Source of the DNA: Epilithonimonas lactis
Lineage (GTDB): Bacteria > Bacteroidota > Bacteroidia > Flavobacteriales > Weeksellaceae
Length of the DNA: 64,000 nt
Direction of reading: 5' to 3'
Assembly: GCF_900110605.1 (NCBI RefSeq)
Contig: NZ_FOFI01000006.1
Coordinates: forward strand, 124,001 to 188,000
Each line of letters opens with the position of its first letter. Within the stretch, counting starts at the first letter, position 1. Of this stretch, positions 35,938 through 45,281 are shown one piece after another. The position numbers and the translations under genes are program-made. Below the pieces are notes generated by a model that was given only the letters and a program-made list of their open reading frames with translations, was not told the origin of the DNA and ran no database searches.

Positions 35938-38900
35938 ATGACCCATTATAAACTCATTTCAGAAAATACAGAATCAACCGTAGTTGCAGAATATCAATCA
36001 GAGTATAAAAAAGAAACTTCCTACCAATCTGAATCAGAATTGGAGAAAGCCTTTATTGAGCTGTTAGAAAAACAGGCTTATACTTTTCTTAACATCAGAA
36101 CAGATAAAGATTTAGTCAATAATCTACGTTTGCAATTAGAAAAGCTAAACAATTATCAATTTACTGAAAAGGAATGGAAGTATTTTTTTGAAAGTAAAAT
36201 AGCGAATCCCAACAGTAATATAGAAGACAAAACACGTTTAATTCAGGAAGATTACATTCAGGCCTTGAAGTGTGAAGATGGTTCATTGCGCAACATATAT
36301 TTAATTGATAAAAAAAACATTCACAACAATCAGCTTCAGGTTATTAATCAATATGAAACCGAAGAAGGTAAACGTGCTACCCGTTATGATGTAACCATAT
36401 TGGTCAATGGTTTACCCTTGGTTCATATTGAACTGAAAAAGCGTGGTGTAAGTCTGCAGGAAGCGTTTAATCAAATTGACAGATATACGAGAGAATCATT
36501 TTGGGCAGATAGTGGTTTGTATGAATACATTCAGCTGTTTGTTATTTCTAATGGGACTTTAACGAAGTATTATAGCAACACAACCCGTTACACGCACATC
36601 AAAGAAAAAGAAAAGCAAGGAACCAAGAAATCAAAAACGAGCAACAGCTACGAATTTACTTCTTGGTGGGCGGATGGGAGCAATAAACCTATTTTAGATT
36701 TGATGGATTTTGGTAAAACATTTTTCACTAAACATTCATTACTAAATATCTTGACAAAATATAGCATTTTCACTTCGGATAAGCTACTACTTGTGATGAG
36801 GCCGTATCAAATCATTGCTACTGAACGTATTTTAACGAAGATAAACACGTCAAACAATTATAAAAAGTATGGAAGCATAGAAGCAGGTGGCTTCGTGTGG
36901 CATACAACAGGCAGTGGTAAAACATTGACATCTTTTAAAACAGCTCAACTTGCAAGCAAATTAGATTTTATCAAGAAAGTAATATTTGTGGTAGATCGTA
37001 AAGATCTGGATTATCAAACCATGAAAGAATATGATAAATTTGAGAAAGGAGCAGCTAATAGTAATACTAATACTGCTGTTCTAAAAAAGCAGCTTGATGA
37101 TCCTAATGCTAAAATCATCATCACCACGATTCAGAAATTATCAATCCTAATTAAAAAACAAAAAACTCACTCGGCATACAACAAGCCAATTGTTTTCATT
37201 TTTGATGAATGCCATCGTTCACAATTTGGTGATATGCATGAGGCGATAACCAATACCTTCAAAAAATATTTTCTTTTTGGGTTTACAGGTACGCCAATTT
37301 TTGCAAAAAATTCTAGTAGTGGTGGAAAAGCACACTTGAAAACTACAGTACAAGCTTTTGGTTGTTCTTTTCACGGTGATCCAAAAAACTGTCCTCAAGA
37401 AAATCATCAATCAGCAATACATACATACACCGTTATAGATGCAATAGCTGATAAGAATGTTCTTCCATTTCGTGTAGATTACATTAGTACGATGAAAGAA
37501 AAGGAAGACATTACAGAACAGCAGGTTCGGGATATAGACCGAGAACGAGCATTACTCTCACATGTTCGTTTAACCAATACAGTGGGTTACATCCTGAAGC
37601 ATTTCGACCAGAAGACAAGTCGGAACACCAAACCGTATTACATGACTACTTTGGCGAATGTGCAGGAGGTAGCATCCGCTAGAGACCGCAATAAAATAGA
37701 GGAAATCAGAGAAAAAATTAGAAGAAATGGTTTCAATTCTATATTTGCAGTTTCATCCATCGAAGCAGCAAAATTGTATTATCAGGAGTTTAAACGTCAA
37801 CAAAAAGATATTCCTGAATTACGTAAATTGAAAATTGCAACGATTTTCAGTTTTGGGCAAAATGATGCCGAGCAAGATGGTGTAGAAGATGACAACTCAG
37901 AATCTACAGAAGGATTAAGCGCTAGTGATAGAGACTTTCTAGATAGTGCAATAATTGACTATAACTTGGATTTCAAAACCACTTATGATACTTCTCCGGA
38001 GAAATTCCAGAATTATTATAAAGATGTATCCTTAAGAATGAAAAATCGAGAGATAGATCTTTTAATAGTGGTTAATATGTTTTTAACAGGTTTTGATGCG
38101 ACAACGCTAAATACTCTTTGGGTAGATAAAAACTTGAAAATGCATGGTTTGCTACAAGCATTTTCTAGAACAAACCGTATATTGAATTCAATTAAAACTT
38201 TTGGTAACATAGTTTGTTTCCGAAACTTGGAAGAAGCTACAAACCAAAGTTTAGCACTATTTGGAAACAAAGAAGCTGGAGGAATTGTACTTTTAAAAAC
38301 ATTTGAGGAATATTATTACGGATATAATGATGGTAAAAAAGATGTTATAGGTTACTACGATTTGGTAAATGAACTGTTGGAGAAATTCCCTATTGGAACT
38401 GCTATCATAGGTGAAGAGGATAAAAAAGACTTCATTCGTTTGTACGGTGCTATTCTAAAGCTGATGAACATTCTAAAATCTTTTGATGAATTCGAAGGTA
38501 AAGAAGTTCTCAGTGACAGAGATTTCCAGGACTACCATGGAATGTACATCGAGTTATATAATGAGTTTAGAACACAAGGCGGTGGAGATAGGGAAAATGT
38601 AAACGACGACATTGAATTTGAAATGGAATTGATCAAGCAAGTTGAAATCAATATTGATTACATTCTGATGCTTATTCGCAAATATCATGAAAGTCATTTA
38701 CAGGACAAAGAAATTGTTGTCAACATCAGCAAAGCCATCGATTCCAGTGTTGATCTGCGAAACAAAAAAGAGCTCATTGAAAAGTTTGTCGCTTCCCTTA
38801 CGCCAACGTCTAATGTAGACGATGAATGGAGCAGTTATGTTGAAGAAGAGAAAAAAGCTGAGCTTGAAAAAATTATCATTGAAGAAAAACTAAAAGAAGA

Positions 38901-39090
38901 AGAAACGAAAACTTTTATCAGTAACTCCTTCAAAAATGGTGAAATCCAATCAGCAGGAACTGCTTTCGCAAAAATCTTACCTCCTGTTTCCCGATTTTCT
39001 CCCACCGGAGATTTGATGAAGAAAAAGGAAACTGTTTTGGAAAAATTGAAGGCTTATTTTGATAGGTTTTTTGATATAAGCGGACAATAG
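35938..39090 (+). CDS. hsdR: Type I restriction endonuclease and translocase subunit
   Basis: The 1050-residue protein has an N-terminal PD-(D/E)XK nuclease region (TRYDVTILVNGLPLVHIELKK, about residues 140-165), a superfamily 2 motor with HTTGSGKT (about 321), DECHR (about 422) and GFTGTPIF, and a C-terminal helical region that docks on HsdM. It cuts unmodified DNA after translocation. It starts 15 bases after hsdS. The three hsd genes are complete and should form a working type I system. Confidence 0.97.
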   Translation: MTHYKLISENTESTVVAEYQSEYKKETSYQSESELEKAFIELLEKQAYTFLNIRTDKDLVNNLRLQLEKLNNYQFTEKEWKYFFESKIANPNSNIEDKTRLIQEDYIQALKCEDGSLRNIYLIDKKNIHNNQLQVINQYETEEGKRATRYDVTILVNGLPLVHIELKKRGVSLQEAFNQIDRYTRESFWADSGLYEYIQLFVISNGTLTKYYSNTTRYTHIKEKEKQGTKKSKTSNSYEFTSWWADGSNKPILDLMDFGKTFFTKHSLLNILTKYSIFTSDKLLLVMRPYQIIATERILTKINTSNNYKKYGSIEAGGFVWHTTGSGKTLTSFKTAQLASKLDFIKKVIFVVDRKDLDYQTMKEYDKFEKGAANSNTNTAVLKKQLDDPNAKIIITTIQKLSILIKKQKTHSAYNKPIVFIFDECHRSQFGDMHEAITNTFKKYFLFGFTGTPIFAKNSSSGGKAHLKTTVQAFGCSFHGDPKNCPQENHQSAIHTYTVIDAIADKNVLPFRVDYISTMKEKEDITEQQVRDIDRERALLSHVRLTNTVGYILKHFDQKTSRNTKPYYMTTLANVQEVASARDRNKIEEIREKIRRNGFNSIFAVSSIEAAKLYYQEFKRQQKDIPELRKLKIATIFSFGQNDAEQDGVEDDNSESTEGLSASDRDFLDSAIIDYNLDFKTTYDTSPEKFQNYYKDVSLRMKNREIDLLIVVNMFLTGFDATTLNTLWVDKNLKMHGLLQAFSRTNRILNSIKTFGNIVCFRNLEEATNQSLALFGNKEAGGIVLLKTFEEYYYGYNDGKKDVIGYYDLVNELLEKFPIGTAIIGEEDKKDFIRLYGAILKLMNILKSFDEFEGKEVLSDRDFQDYHGMYIELYNEFRTQGGGDRENVNDDIEFEMELIKQVEINIDYILMLIRKYHESHLQDKEIVVNISKAIDSSVDLRNKKELIEKFVASLTPTSNVDDEWSSYVEEEKKAELEKIIIEEKLKEEETKTFISNSFKNGEIQSAGTAFAKILPPVSRFSPTGDLMKKKETVLEKLKAYFDRFFDISGQ

Positions 39091-39103
39091 AAATATAGCA
39101 GTT

Positions 39104-40318
39104 ATGATAAAAATAGTTATGTTCAGAGCTGGTTACGGTGATACTATACTTGTTCAAATTGAGAATAAAACAAATGAATATAATCTCTTAATTGATTGTG
39201 GATTTGGATATAAGGATGGCTTATTAAACTTTGTCAACACAAAATTTAAAGATAAAAAAATTAATAAATTCATTATTACTCATTACGATAGTGATCATAT
39301 AACTTCAGCATCAAAATTTCTTGAAGACAATGGAGATTACAATAATCCTCAAATGGTTAAGATAGAGCAGATTTGGCTAAATACTTTTAAACATTTACAA
39401 TTCTCAAAAAGGGCAAATCAAGTATTAAATCAGGACACAAAAGAACAGATCCAAGAACTTATTACTAAAAAACTTTCTGAATTGCCTATTGAAGATAATG
39501 AAGGTGATATTGGCGCAAAGCAAGCAACACTATTGGGTAAAACAATTCTGAAGTATGATTATCCTTGGAACTTTGATTCAAAAGGAGAAGCGATTTGTAT
39601 TGAAAATATGCCTGAGAATATTAAGGATGATTCAGTAAAATTTACATTATTGACCCCTAGTAAAGAAAGGTTAGAAAACTTAGAAAAGGAGTTTATTAAA
39701 GACCTTAAAAAATTAGGATTTGAAACAAATGCTGATGAAATTTTTGATGATGCTTTTGAATTATTGACTAGGGAAAATAATGTACAAAATTCTAACGAAG
39801 GAAATATAAGTTCAAGCAGTTATGTTATCAATTCTAATAATATCAACACTTTTAGTAAAGGTGGAAACTATTTAAAAGATGATTCTGTAGGTAATGGCAG
39901 TTCTATATCCTTTGTAATAGAAGCGGAAGGTAAAAAAATGCTTTTTTTAGCTGATGCATTTGCAGAAGATGTTATTAGTAGATTAGAAATGATATATCCG
40001 AACAAAGATGAATATCCAATATTTTTTGATTTAATAAAGGTTTCTCATCATGGTAGCTTTAGAAATAATAAGCCAGAGCTTTTCGAAATAATTGATTCGG
40101 ATAAATTTTTATTTTCAACAAATGGAAAACACCCTAAACATGTTCATCCAGATATAGATACTATTTCATGCATAATCAATAGAAATTTACCAAAAGATGT
40201 TGAGTTTAGGGAACTTATTTTTAATTATGATTTAGAGCATTTGAATGATTTCAAGACGAAGGAATTAGAAGAAGAATTTAGCTATAAAATCAAAAATCAA
40301 TTAGTTACGGAATTATGA
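39104..40318 (+). CDS. Metallo-beta-lactamase-fold hydrolase (ComEC/Rec2-like), defence cassette
   Basis: The 404-residue soluble protein begins VMFRAGYGDTILVQI and has the metal-binding motif THYDSDH (about residue 59), a later Asp in FLADAF (about 281) and VSHHGSF (about 315), the usual order for the ComEC-type MBL family. An insert at about 130-255 is not part of the fold. Such enzymes often act as nucleases or phosphodiesterases. It lies 13 bases after hsdR and overlaps the protease gene by four bases (ATGA), so it probably belongs to the protease/ATPase cassette rather than to the restriction system. Confidence 0.85.
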   Translation: MIKIVMFRAGYGDTILVQIENKTNEYNLLIDCGFGYKDGLLNFVNTKFKDKKINKFIITHYDSDHITSASKFLEDNGDYNNPQMVKIEQIWLNTFKHLQFSKRANQVLNQDTKEQIQELITKKLSELPIEDNEGDIGAKQATLLGKTILKYDYPWNFDSKGEAICIENMPENIKDDSVKFTLLTPSKERLENLEKEFIKDLKKLGFETNADEIFDDAFELLTRENNVQNSNEGNISSSSYVINSNNINTFSKGGNYLKDDSVGNGSSISFVIEAEGKKMLFLADAFAEDVISRLEMIYPNKDEYPIFFDLIKVSHHGSFRNNKPELFEIIDSDKFLFSTNGKHPKHVHPDIDTISCIINRNLPKDVEFRELIFNYDLEHLNDFKTKELEEEFSYKIKNQLVTEL

Positions 40319-41589
40319 ATTTAATAGAAAATTCCACTTGTAAGATTACTGTACAAACACAACAAGGAATTTACACAGAAAAAGGAACTGGTTTTTTTAT
40401 TAGTAAATATCAAATTTTAACTTGTAAACATGTAATTGAAAATGTGGATGGAAATATTATTTTGGAAAATTGTCATAATCAAAATGGCTTAATGTTGACA
40501 GCTAAAGTAATAGATAGTTGTGAACTAACTGACTATGCTTTATTAGAGCTAAATGAGGCTTTTGAAAGTGAATATTTTTTAGAGTTATGTGATTCAGAAA
40601 TTGTCGAGGAAGAAAACATTACAATATTCGGATATTCAATAGATAATCAAGGTCAAAGTGCAGGGGAAAGACTTAAAGGATCAATAGATAGAGAAATACA
40701 AGGTCAAAACTTAATTCAAGATGTTTCTTTGAGCATATTAAATTATGCACAAAACTCTAATTATGATGCTTTCTCAGGATCTGCTGTAGTTAACGATTAT
40801 TTCCAAGTTACATCTATTGTTAAGTATCAGGCAGTTCGTAATCTTAGTTCTGTGAGTATAAGAAAGGCTAAAACATTTTTAGAGAGAAATGGCATCAATG
40901 TAAAGCATGATCAAATTGTATCATTTGATTTATTTAAGAATGATGTATTTGTAGGTTTTGGTGATAGGGAGAGCGAGTGCGTGGTAGAATCGAATAATCC
41001 AATTAATAATCTTTCCCCAAAGGTAATCATTGAATCAAAAAGAGATGATATATTTTATCCAAGGAAAAATTTTGATTTAAAAGAACTAATAAAACATTTA
41101 AGAAAGGATAAAAATGTTAATGATAAACTATGGAAAGGTTGGATACAAATACTAACATACGTTGAAATACTTAAAGGAGATTATAGTGACGCAAATCATA
41201 TAAGTATCAATGTAACATCAAAAGAACTATCTAATGTTTTTGGAATCTTCAGTCGCAAAAGAGACGTACCTATCGAATTATATCTTAATTTTTACTTAAC
41301 TGAAGAAAAAAACTATTTCAATATAGCTAAGATGTCTATTCATGAAAATAAAAAGAATCAAATTGCAAAGCACACCTGTAATATTTTCAATTCAAATATA
41401 GATCAGTTTGGTAATACAAATAAACTTGTAGTTGATATAAGTAATCCTGAACATTCAGGGCCAAGTATTCCAAATATAAAAATCGGAGCTCTTAGTTTGA
41501 ATCAAATAAATAGAGCTGTCATAGATAGCAATTCATTAGCTGATGTTAGTATCAATTTAAAAAAGATTTTTGAAGATGCCATTAAATAA
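40315..41589 (+). CDS. Trypsin-like serine protease, effector-type protein of an ABC-3C system
   Basis: The 424-residue protein has an S1-type protease domain with the full catalytic triad: His in LTCKHVIE (about 39), Asp in LTDYALLEL (about 71) and Ser in FSGSAV (about 154). There is no signal peptide, so it acts in the cytoplasm. The C-terminal half (about 220-424) is an unrelated domain with the look of the ABC-3C effector C-terminal domain (ELIKHLRKDKNVNDKLWKGWI). In such three-component systems a protease or nuclease is linked through this domain to a middle component and an ABC ATPase; both follow here with overlapping genes. Confidence 0.85.
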   Translation: MNLIENSTCKITVQTQQGIYTEKGTGFFISKYQILTCKHVIENVDGNIILENCHNQNGLMLTAKVIDSCELTDYALLELNEAFESEYFLELCDSEIVEEENITIFGYSIDNQGQSAGERLKGSIDREIQGQNLIQDVSLSILNYAQNSNYDAFSGSAVVNDYFQVTSIVKYQAVRNLSSVSIRKAKTFLERNGINVKHDQIVSFDLFKNDVFVGFGDRESECVVESNNPINNLSPKVIIESKRDDIFYPRKNFDLKELIKHLRKDKNVNDKLWKGWIQILTYVEILKGDYSDANHISINVTSKELSNVFGIFSRKRDVPIELYLNFYLTEEKNYFNIAKMSIHENKKNQIAKHTCNIFNSNIDQFGNTNKLVVDISNPEHSGPSIPNIKIGALSLNQINRAVIDSNSLADVSINLKKIFEDAIK

Positions 41590-42106
41590 AGCAAATCACA
41601 TAATAACTTCCTTAAAAGAGAAGGATGAAAGCATAACATTTGAAGGACTTGAATGTTGGATTAAAGAAGAAAAGGAGTACAATATTTATATATTCTGTAT
41701 TCAATTTTTAGATAAGGATGAGCTATTAAAAGTTCATGAGGAGCTTAGAGATTATATAGCAATCTACTTCCAAAGTCAATTCTTAGAAAAAAATGTAGAA
41801 AGATGGAATATTTACCAGTTTTTCTTTATAAAAGATAAGATTGATGAAGTGACAAAACAATTGATTGAGCAAGATAAGTTTTCTACTCGGAAAATTATTC
41901 ATGATGATTTGGAGAAAGAACTTAGTGATGACGAGGTTATTTCTATAATTGATGAAGAACTATTTAATTTTACAATTAGTAGGAGGAGTCTTGCGAGCGA
42001 TTCTGTCGATACCTTTTTAGTAGATAAAAAGCATGATGAAGTCATCGCAATCTTAGGTAAACAACTAACTGCAGAAGAACTAATAACTACTTTAGATCAT
42101 GAGTAA
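41576..42106 (+). CDS. ABC-three-component system middle component (MC1-like)
   Basis: The 176-residue protein is counted from the ATG at 41576; a TTG two codons earlier is possible. It contains VERWNIYQFFFIKDKI and a stretch with EQDKFSTRKIIHDDLEKEL, which resembles the conserved part of ABC-3C middle components. These small proteins join the effector to the ATPase. It overlaps the protease gene by 14 bases and the ATPase gene by 8 bases, which suggests a fixed stoichiometry. It is acidic and has no signal or membrane segment. Confidence 0.7.
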   Translation: MPLNKANHIITSLKEKDESITFEGLECWIKEEKEYNIYIFCIQFLDKDELLKVHEELRDYIAIYFQSQFLEKNVERWNIYQFFFIKDKIDEVTKQLIEQDKFSTRKIIHDDLEKELSDDEVISIIDEELFNFTISRRSLASDSVDTFLVDKKHDEVIAILGKQLTAEELITTLDHE

Positions 42107-45100
42107 AATTAAAAAAATTGAAATTTCTGATTTTAGGATATATGAGGGAACCTCAGAGTTTAATCTGGAGAAAAAAGATTACGTAGCGAATCTAGTGGCG
42201 ATATATGCTCCTAATGGTTATGGAAAAACATCATTTTTTGATGCAATTGAGTGGACTTTTAGTAATAAAATAAAAAGATTTGAAAATGATTTTACAAAAA
42301 AAGCTATCAAAAGTGAAACAGAAAATACTATTTTGTTAACTAATAGCGATAGTTATAAAAAAAGAATCCAGGGAAAAGTTAATATTGAACTTGATAATAG
42401 TCAATTTGTCGGAAAATTAGTAAGTAGATATAAAAAACCGGGTACAATCTATTATAACGATTATCGTCAGGGCAATTTATCCGATGGATCAATTACTTCT
42501 GATTTTAGTGCTGTGCCATCTAGTAATGTTTTAACTCAAGATCAAATTGATAGTTTTTTACGATTCAAAACTCCTGAAGAAAGATTTAATGAATTAAAAG
42601 ATTTTTGGCCTCAGAGTTTTGAAGCAACTGAGAGATTGAAGCAATTATCTGATTTACTTAAAACATTAAATAAAAAAAGAGAGTCTATTGATTTTGCTAT
42701 TAAAAAAAATGACGAGGAACTTGCAAAACTTAATGGCAATGAAGAGAATATTTCTAAAGTAAATATATGGCTTGATAAATTGACTAAGGTAGACTATACT
42801 AAATTTACAAAATATTCAGTTGAAAAAATAGATAAAAGTATTTCAAAAGAGAATTTTGAAAAAATTCATAAAGAAAACTCTAGAAATATTAAACAGATTC
42901 ACATAGATATTGAGAATCTTGAAAAAACGAAGAGTGATCTTGATTACTTAATTAAAGAAGTTGAGAATTATATAAATAGTACAAGTAAGTTAAAATCTCT
43001 TGAAGCTAGTGTAAAACAGCTTCAAACTAGAAAATCAAATTATTTAAATCTACGTAAATCGAAAGAGCTTGAAAGTCAAATATTAAAAGAAATTGAAATT
43101 TTAAAAGTAAAAATTGGAGATTATCATTTTCTTTTAAATCATTTAGATAATTATTTATTAGATGTAGAAAAAATAAACCAACTAAGATTAGTTGAACAAA
43201 CCCTATTAAAAGAAAATTCTAAATTTTTAGAGTATAAAAAGTATGCACAAAATTCAATAATTAATTTTAATGAATCTTTGCTAAAACACAATTCAGTTCT
43301 TTCAGATAAGAAGTCTAAAGAGAAGGATCTTCAAAAAGTATTTTCTGAATTTGAATCTACTTATGACAATTTAGAAAAGCGTAAACAGGAATTAATTGAA
43401 TTCAAAGAACATTTTGAAAAAAATAATAAAAAGATTAACGAATTACAAGAGCTAAATCAATCATATTCTTTAATAATTGATAAAAAAAATTTTTCAAATA
43501 CACTTTTAAATGCCAATATTGATATAAAGGCTTCTTGTGACGAATTTGAAATCATAACCAATAAACTTATCGATTTTAATAGCAAATTAACATCAGAAAA
43601 GAATGAATTAAATACGCTACTCAGCTTTAATGATGATCTAGATAAAGTAATAATGTATGGTAAAGGTTATCTAATTAAAACAGAAAGTTCAGATTGCCCT
43701 TTGTGTAAGACAACTTTTAATTCATTCCAAGAGATATTGTCAAAAATTGATTTAGAAAGATTAGGAGCTTTAAAGATTGTTGAACAACAGAAAATAGTTG
43801 ATGATATTGAAAGAGAAATTAAAGATTTGACTTCTAAATCAGCTGAAATAGAGAAAAGTATTATCTCCAAGATAAATATAGAAAGAACTAAACTCATTGA
43901 TGAAATATCGTCTTTACAAGAAACCAAAAATAAACTATCTACAAAAATTATTGATTGCGAAAAATCTATTAAAAGTTTAAGTTTTGATTTTAATGAGCAT
44001 TTAACTTTCTTCAAAGAAATAGATTCCACTTTATTAGTTATTGATAACAATAATATTAAGATAATTGAAAAAAATATCAAAGAGGAAATAATTAAGTTAA
44101 GTGAAAAGGAAAATCGATTGAAAATTATCATAGAAAAAAAAGAAGCTCAACTTAAAGCTATCAATTTAAAATTGATTGAAAATAGTTCTGTTATAGAAAC
44201 TAATAAGAATAATTTAGAATATATTGAAGCTCAAGAATATTTAAAGAGATTTGAAAGTTTAATTCTACTACTCAATATTGATAATTCTAATGTCAATATT
44301 GAATATCTAAACAGAATTATTAAAGAATTTGAAGAAAATCTAAAAGAAAAAAGTGCCAAAAATAATGAGATTTCAGTTATAGTAAGAGATTTTCTAGAAG
44401 TTTTAGAATCTGAAGAATTAAAAATTTCCGAGCCAAATATTGATGGAGAAATAAGTAATTCGGAATCACAAATTAAATTGTTTAAAGATTTTCTAGAAAA
44501 CTACTTAGCACGTTTTAATAAATATATAAATAGTGAAACTATTTCAAGTGATGTCATTTCCGATTTTATAAAAAATATCAATAGTGAACATGAAAAACTT
44601 ACTAATTTAAAAAACGAATTAAACTCTTTTGGAATAGACTTGGAACTTATCAAGGATAATGTAATTGCAAATGATTTATCGAATGGGATTCTAGAGTTAG
44701 AAAGTGAGATTCCTCCACTGATAAGAACTACTGAGAAAGTCTCTTCGGTTAGGAAAGATTGCATGGAATATATTCAAACTGGTATCAATGATTATTTTAA
44801 CAAGGATGTAATTAACCTAATATATGGTAGAATAGAGCCTCATCCTAAGTTAACAAAAATTGATTTTTTCACAGATTTTAATGATCGTGGCGAACCAAGA
44901 CTTTTAATTACAACTGGCAATGAAGAAGGACAAGTTAATCCCATTTTATTTTTAAGTGCTGGGCAAGTTAATGTATTATCATTAAGTATTTTTTTAGCTA
45001 GATGTTTTGAATATGGAAATAAAGAAATAGAAACCATTTTTATGGATGATCCCATTCAAAATCTAAGTGATATAAATGTATTGTCATTTATTGATTTGTT

Positions 45101-45260
45101 AAGAACATTAATAACTGAACAAAACAAACAAATCATCATATCTACACATGACGAAAAATTTTTCAAATTACTGCAAAATAAACTTCCAGAGCAATACTGT
45201 AATACCAAATATTTTGAATTTGAATCAATGGGTAAATTACGAGCAAACACTATTATTTAA
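42099..45260 (+). CDS. Rad50/SMC-like ABC ATPase of an ABC-3C system
   Basis: The 1053-residue protein has a Walker A motif APNGYGKTS (residues 37-45), two long coiled-coil arms rich in Lys, Glu, Leu and Ile (about 180-930), a zinc-hook-like CPLC at the arm tip (about 533), the ABC signature LSAGQ (about 953), Walker B IFMDDP (about 980) and an H-loop STHDEKF (about 1014). This is the Rad50/RecF plan. In ABC-3C systems the ATPase senses foreign or damaged nucleic acid and drives the effector. The gene is markedly AT-rich compared with hsdM and mnmE. Confidence 0.88.
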   Translation: MSKIKKIEISDFRIYEGTSEFNLEKKDYVANLVAIYAPNGYGKTSFFDAIEWTFSNKIKRFENDFTKKAIKSETENTILLTNSDSYKKRIQGKVNIELDNSQFVGKLVSRYKKPGTIYYNDYRQGNLSDGSITSDFSAVPSSNVLTQDQIDSFLRFKTPEERFNELKDFWPQSFEATERLKQLSDLLKTLNKKRESIDFAIKKNDEELAKLNGNEENISKVNIWLDKLTKVDYTKFTKYSVEKIDKSISKENFEKIHKENSRNIKQIHIDIENLEKTKSDLDYLIKEVENYINSTSKLKSLEASVKQLQTRKSNYLNLRKSKELESQILKEIEILKVKIGDYHFLLNHLDNYLLDVEKINQLRLVEQTLLKENSKFLEYKKYAQNSIINFNESLLKHNSVLSDKKSKEKDLQKVFSEFESTYDNLEKRKQELIEFKEHFEKNNKKINELQELNQSYSLIIDKKNFSNTLLNANIDIKASCDEFEIITNKLIDFNSKLTSEKNELNTLLSFNDDLDKVIMYGKGYLIKTESSDCPLCKTTFNSFQEILSKIDLERLGALKIVEQQKIVDDIEREIKDLTSKSAEIEKSIISKINIERTKLIDEISSLQETKNKLSTKIIDCEKSIKSLSFDFNEHLTFFKEIDSTLLVIDNNNIKIIEKNIKEEIIKLSEKENRLKIIIEKKEAQLKAINLKLIENSSVIETNKNNLEYIEAQEYLKRFESLILLLNIDNSNVNIEYLNRIIKEFEENLKEKSAKNNEISVIVRDFLEVLESEELKISEPNIDGEISNSESQIKLFKDFLENYLARFNKYINSETISSDVISDFIKNINSEHEKLTNLKNELNSFGIDLELIKDNVIANDLSNGILELESEIPPLIRTTEKVSSVRKDCMEYIQTGINDYFNKDVINLIYGRIEPHPKLTKIDFFTDFNDRGEPRLLITTGNEEGQVNPILFLSAGQVNVLSLSIFLARCFEYGNKEIETIFMDDPIQNLSDINVLSFIDLLRTLITEQNKQIIISTHDEKFFKLLQNKLPEQYCNTKYFEFESMGKLRANTII

Positions 45261-45281
45261 TTAGCTAGTAAATTAATATTT

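Noticed and set aside
43667-44131. 154-residue minus-strand frame inside the ATPase gene
   Set aside because: Antisense to a coiled-coil coding region; its Ile/Ser/Leu-rich content is the usual artefact of Lys/Asn/Glu-rich coding DNA.
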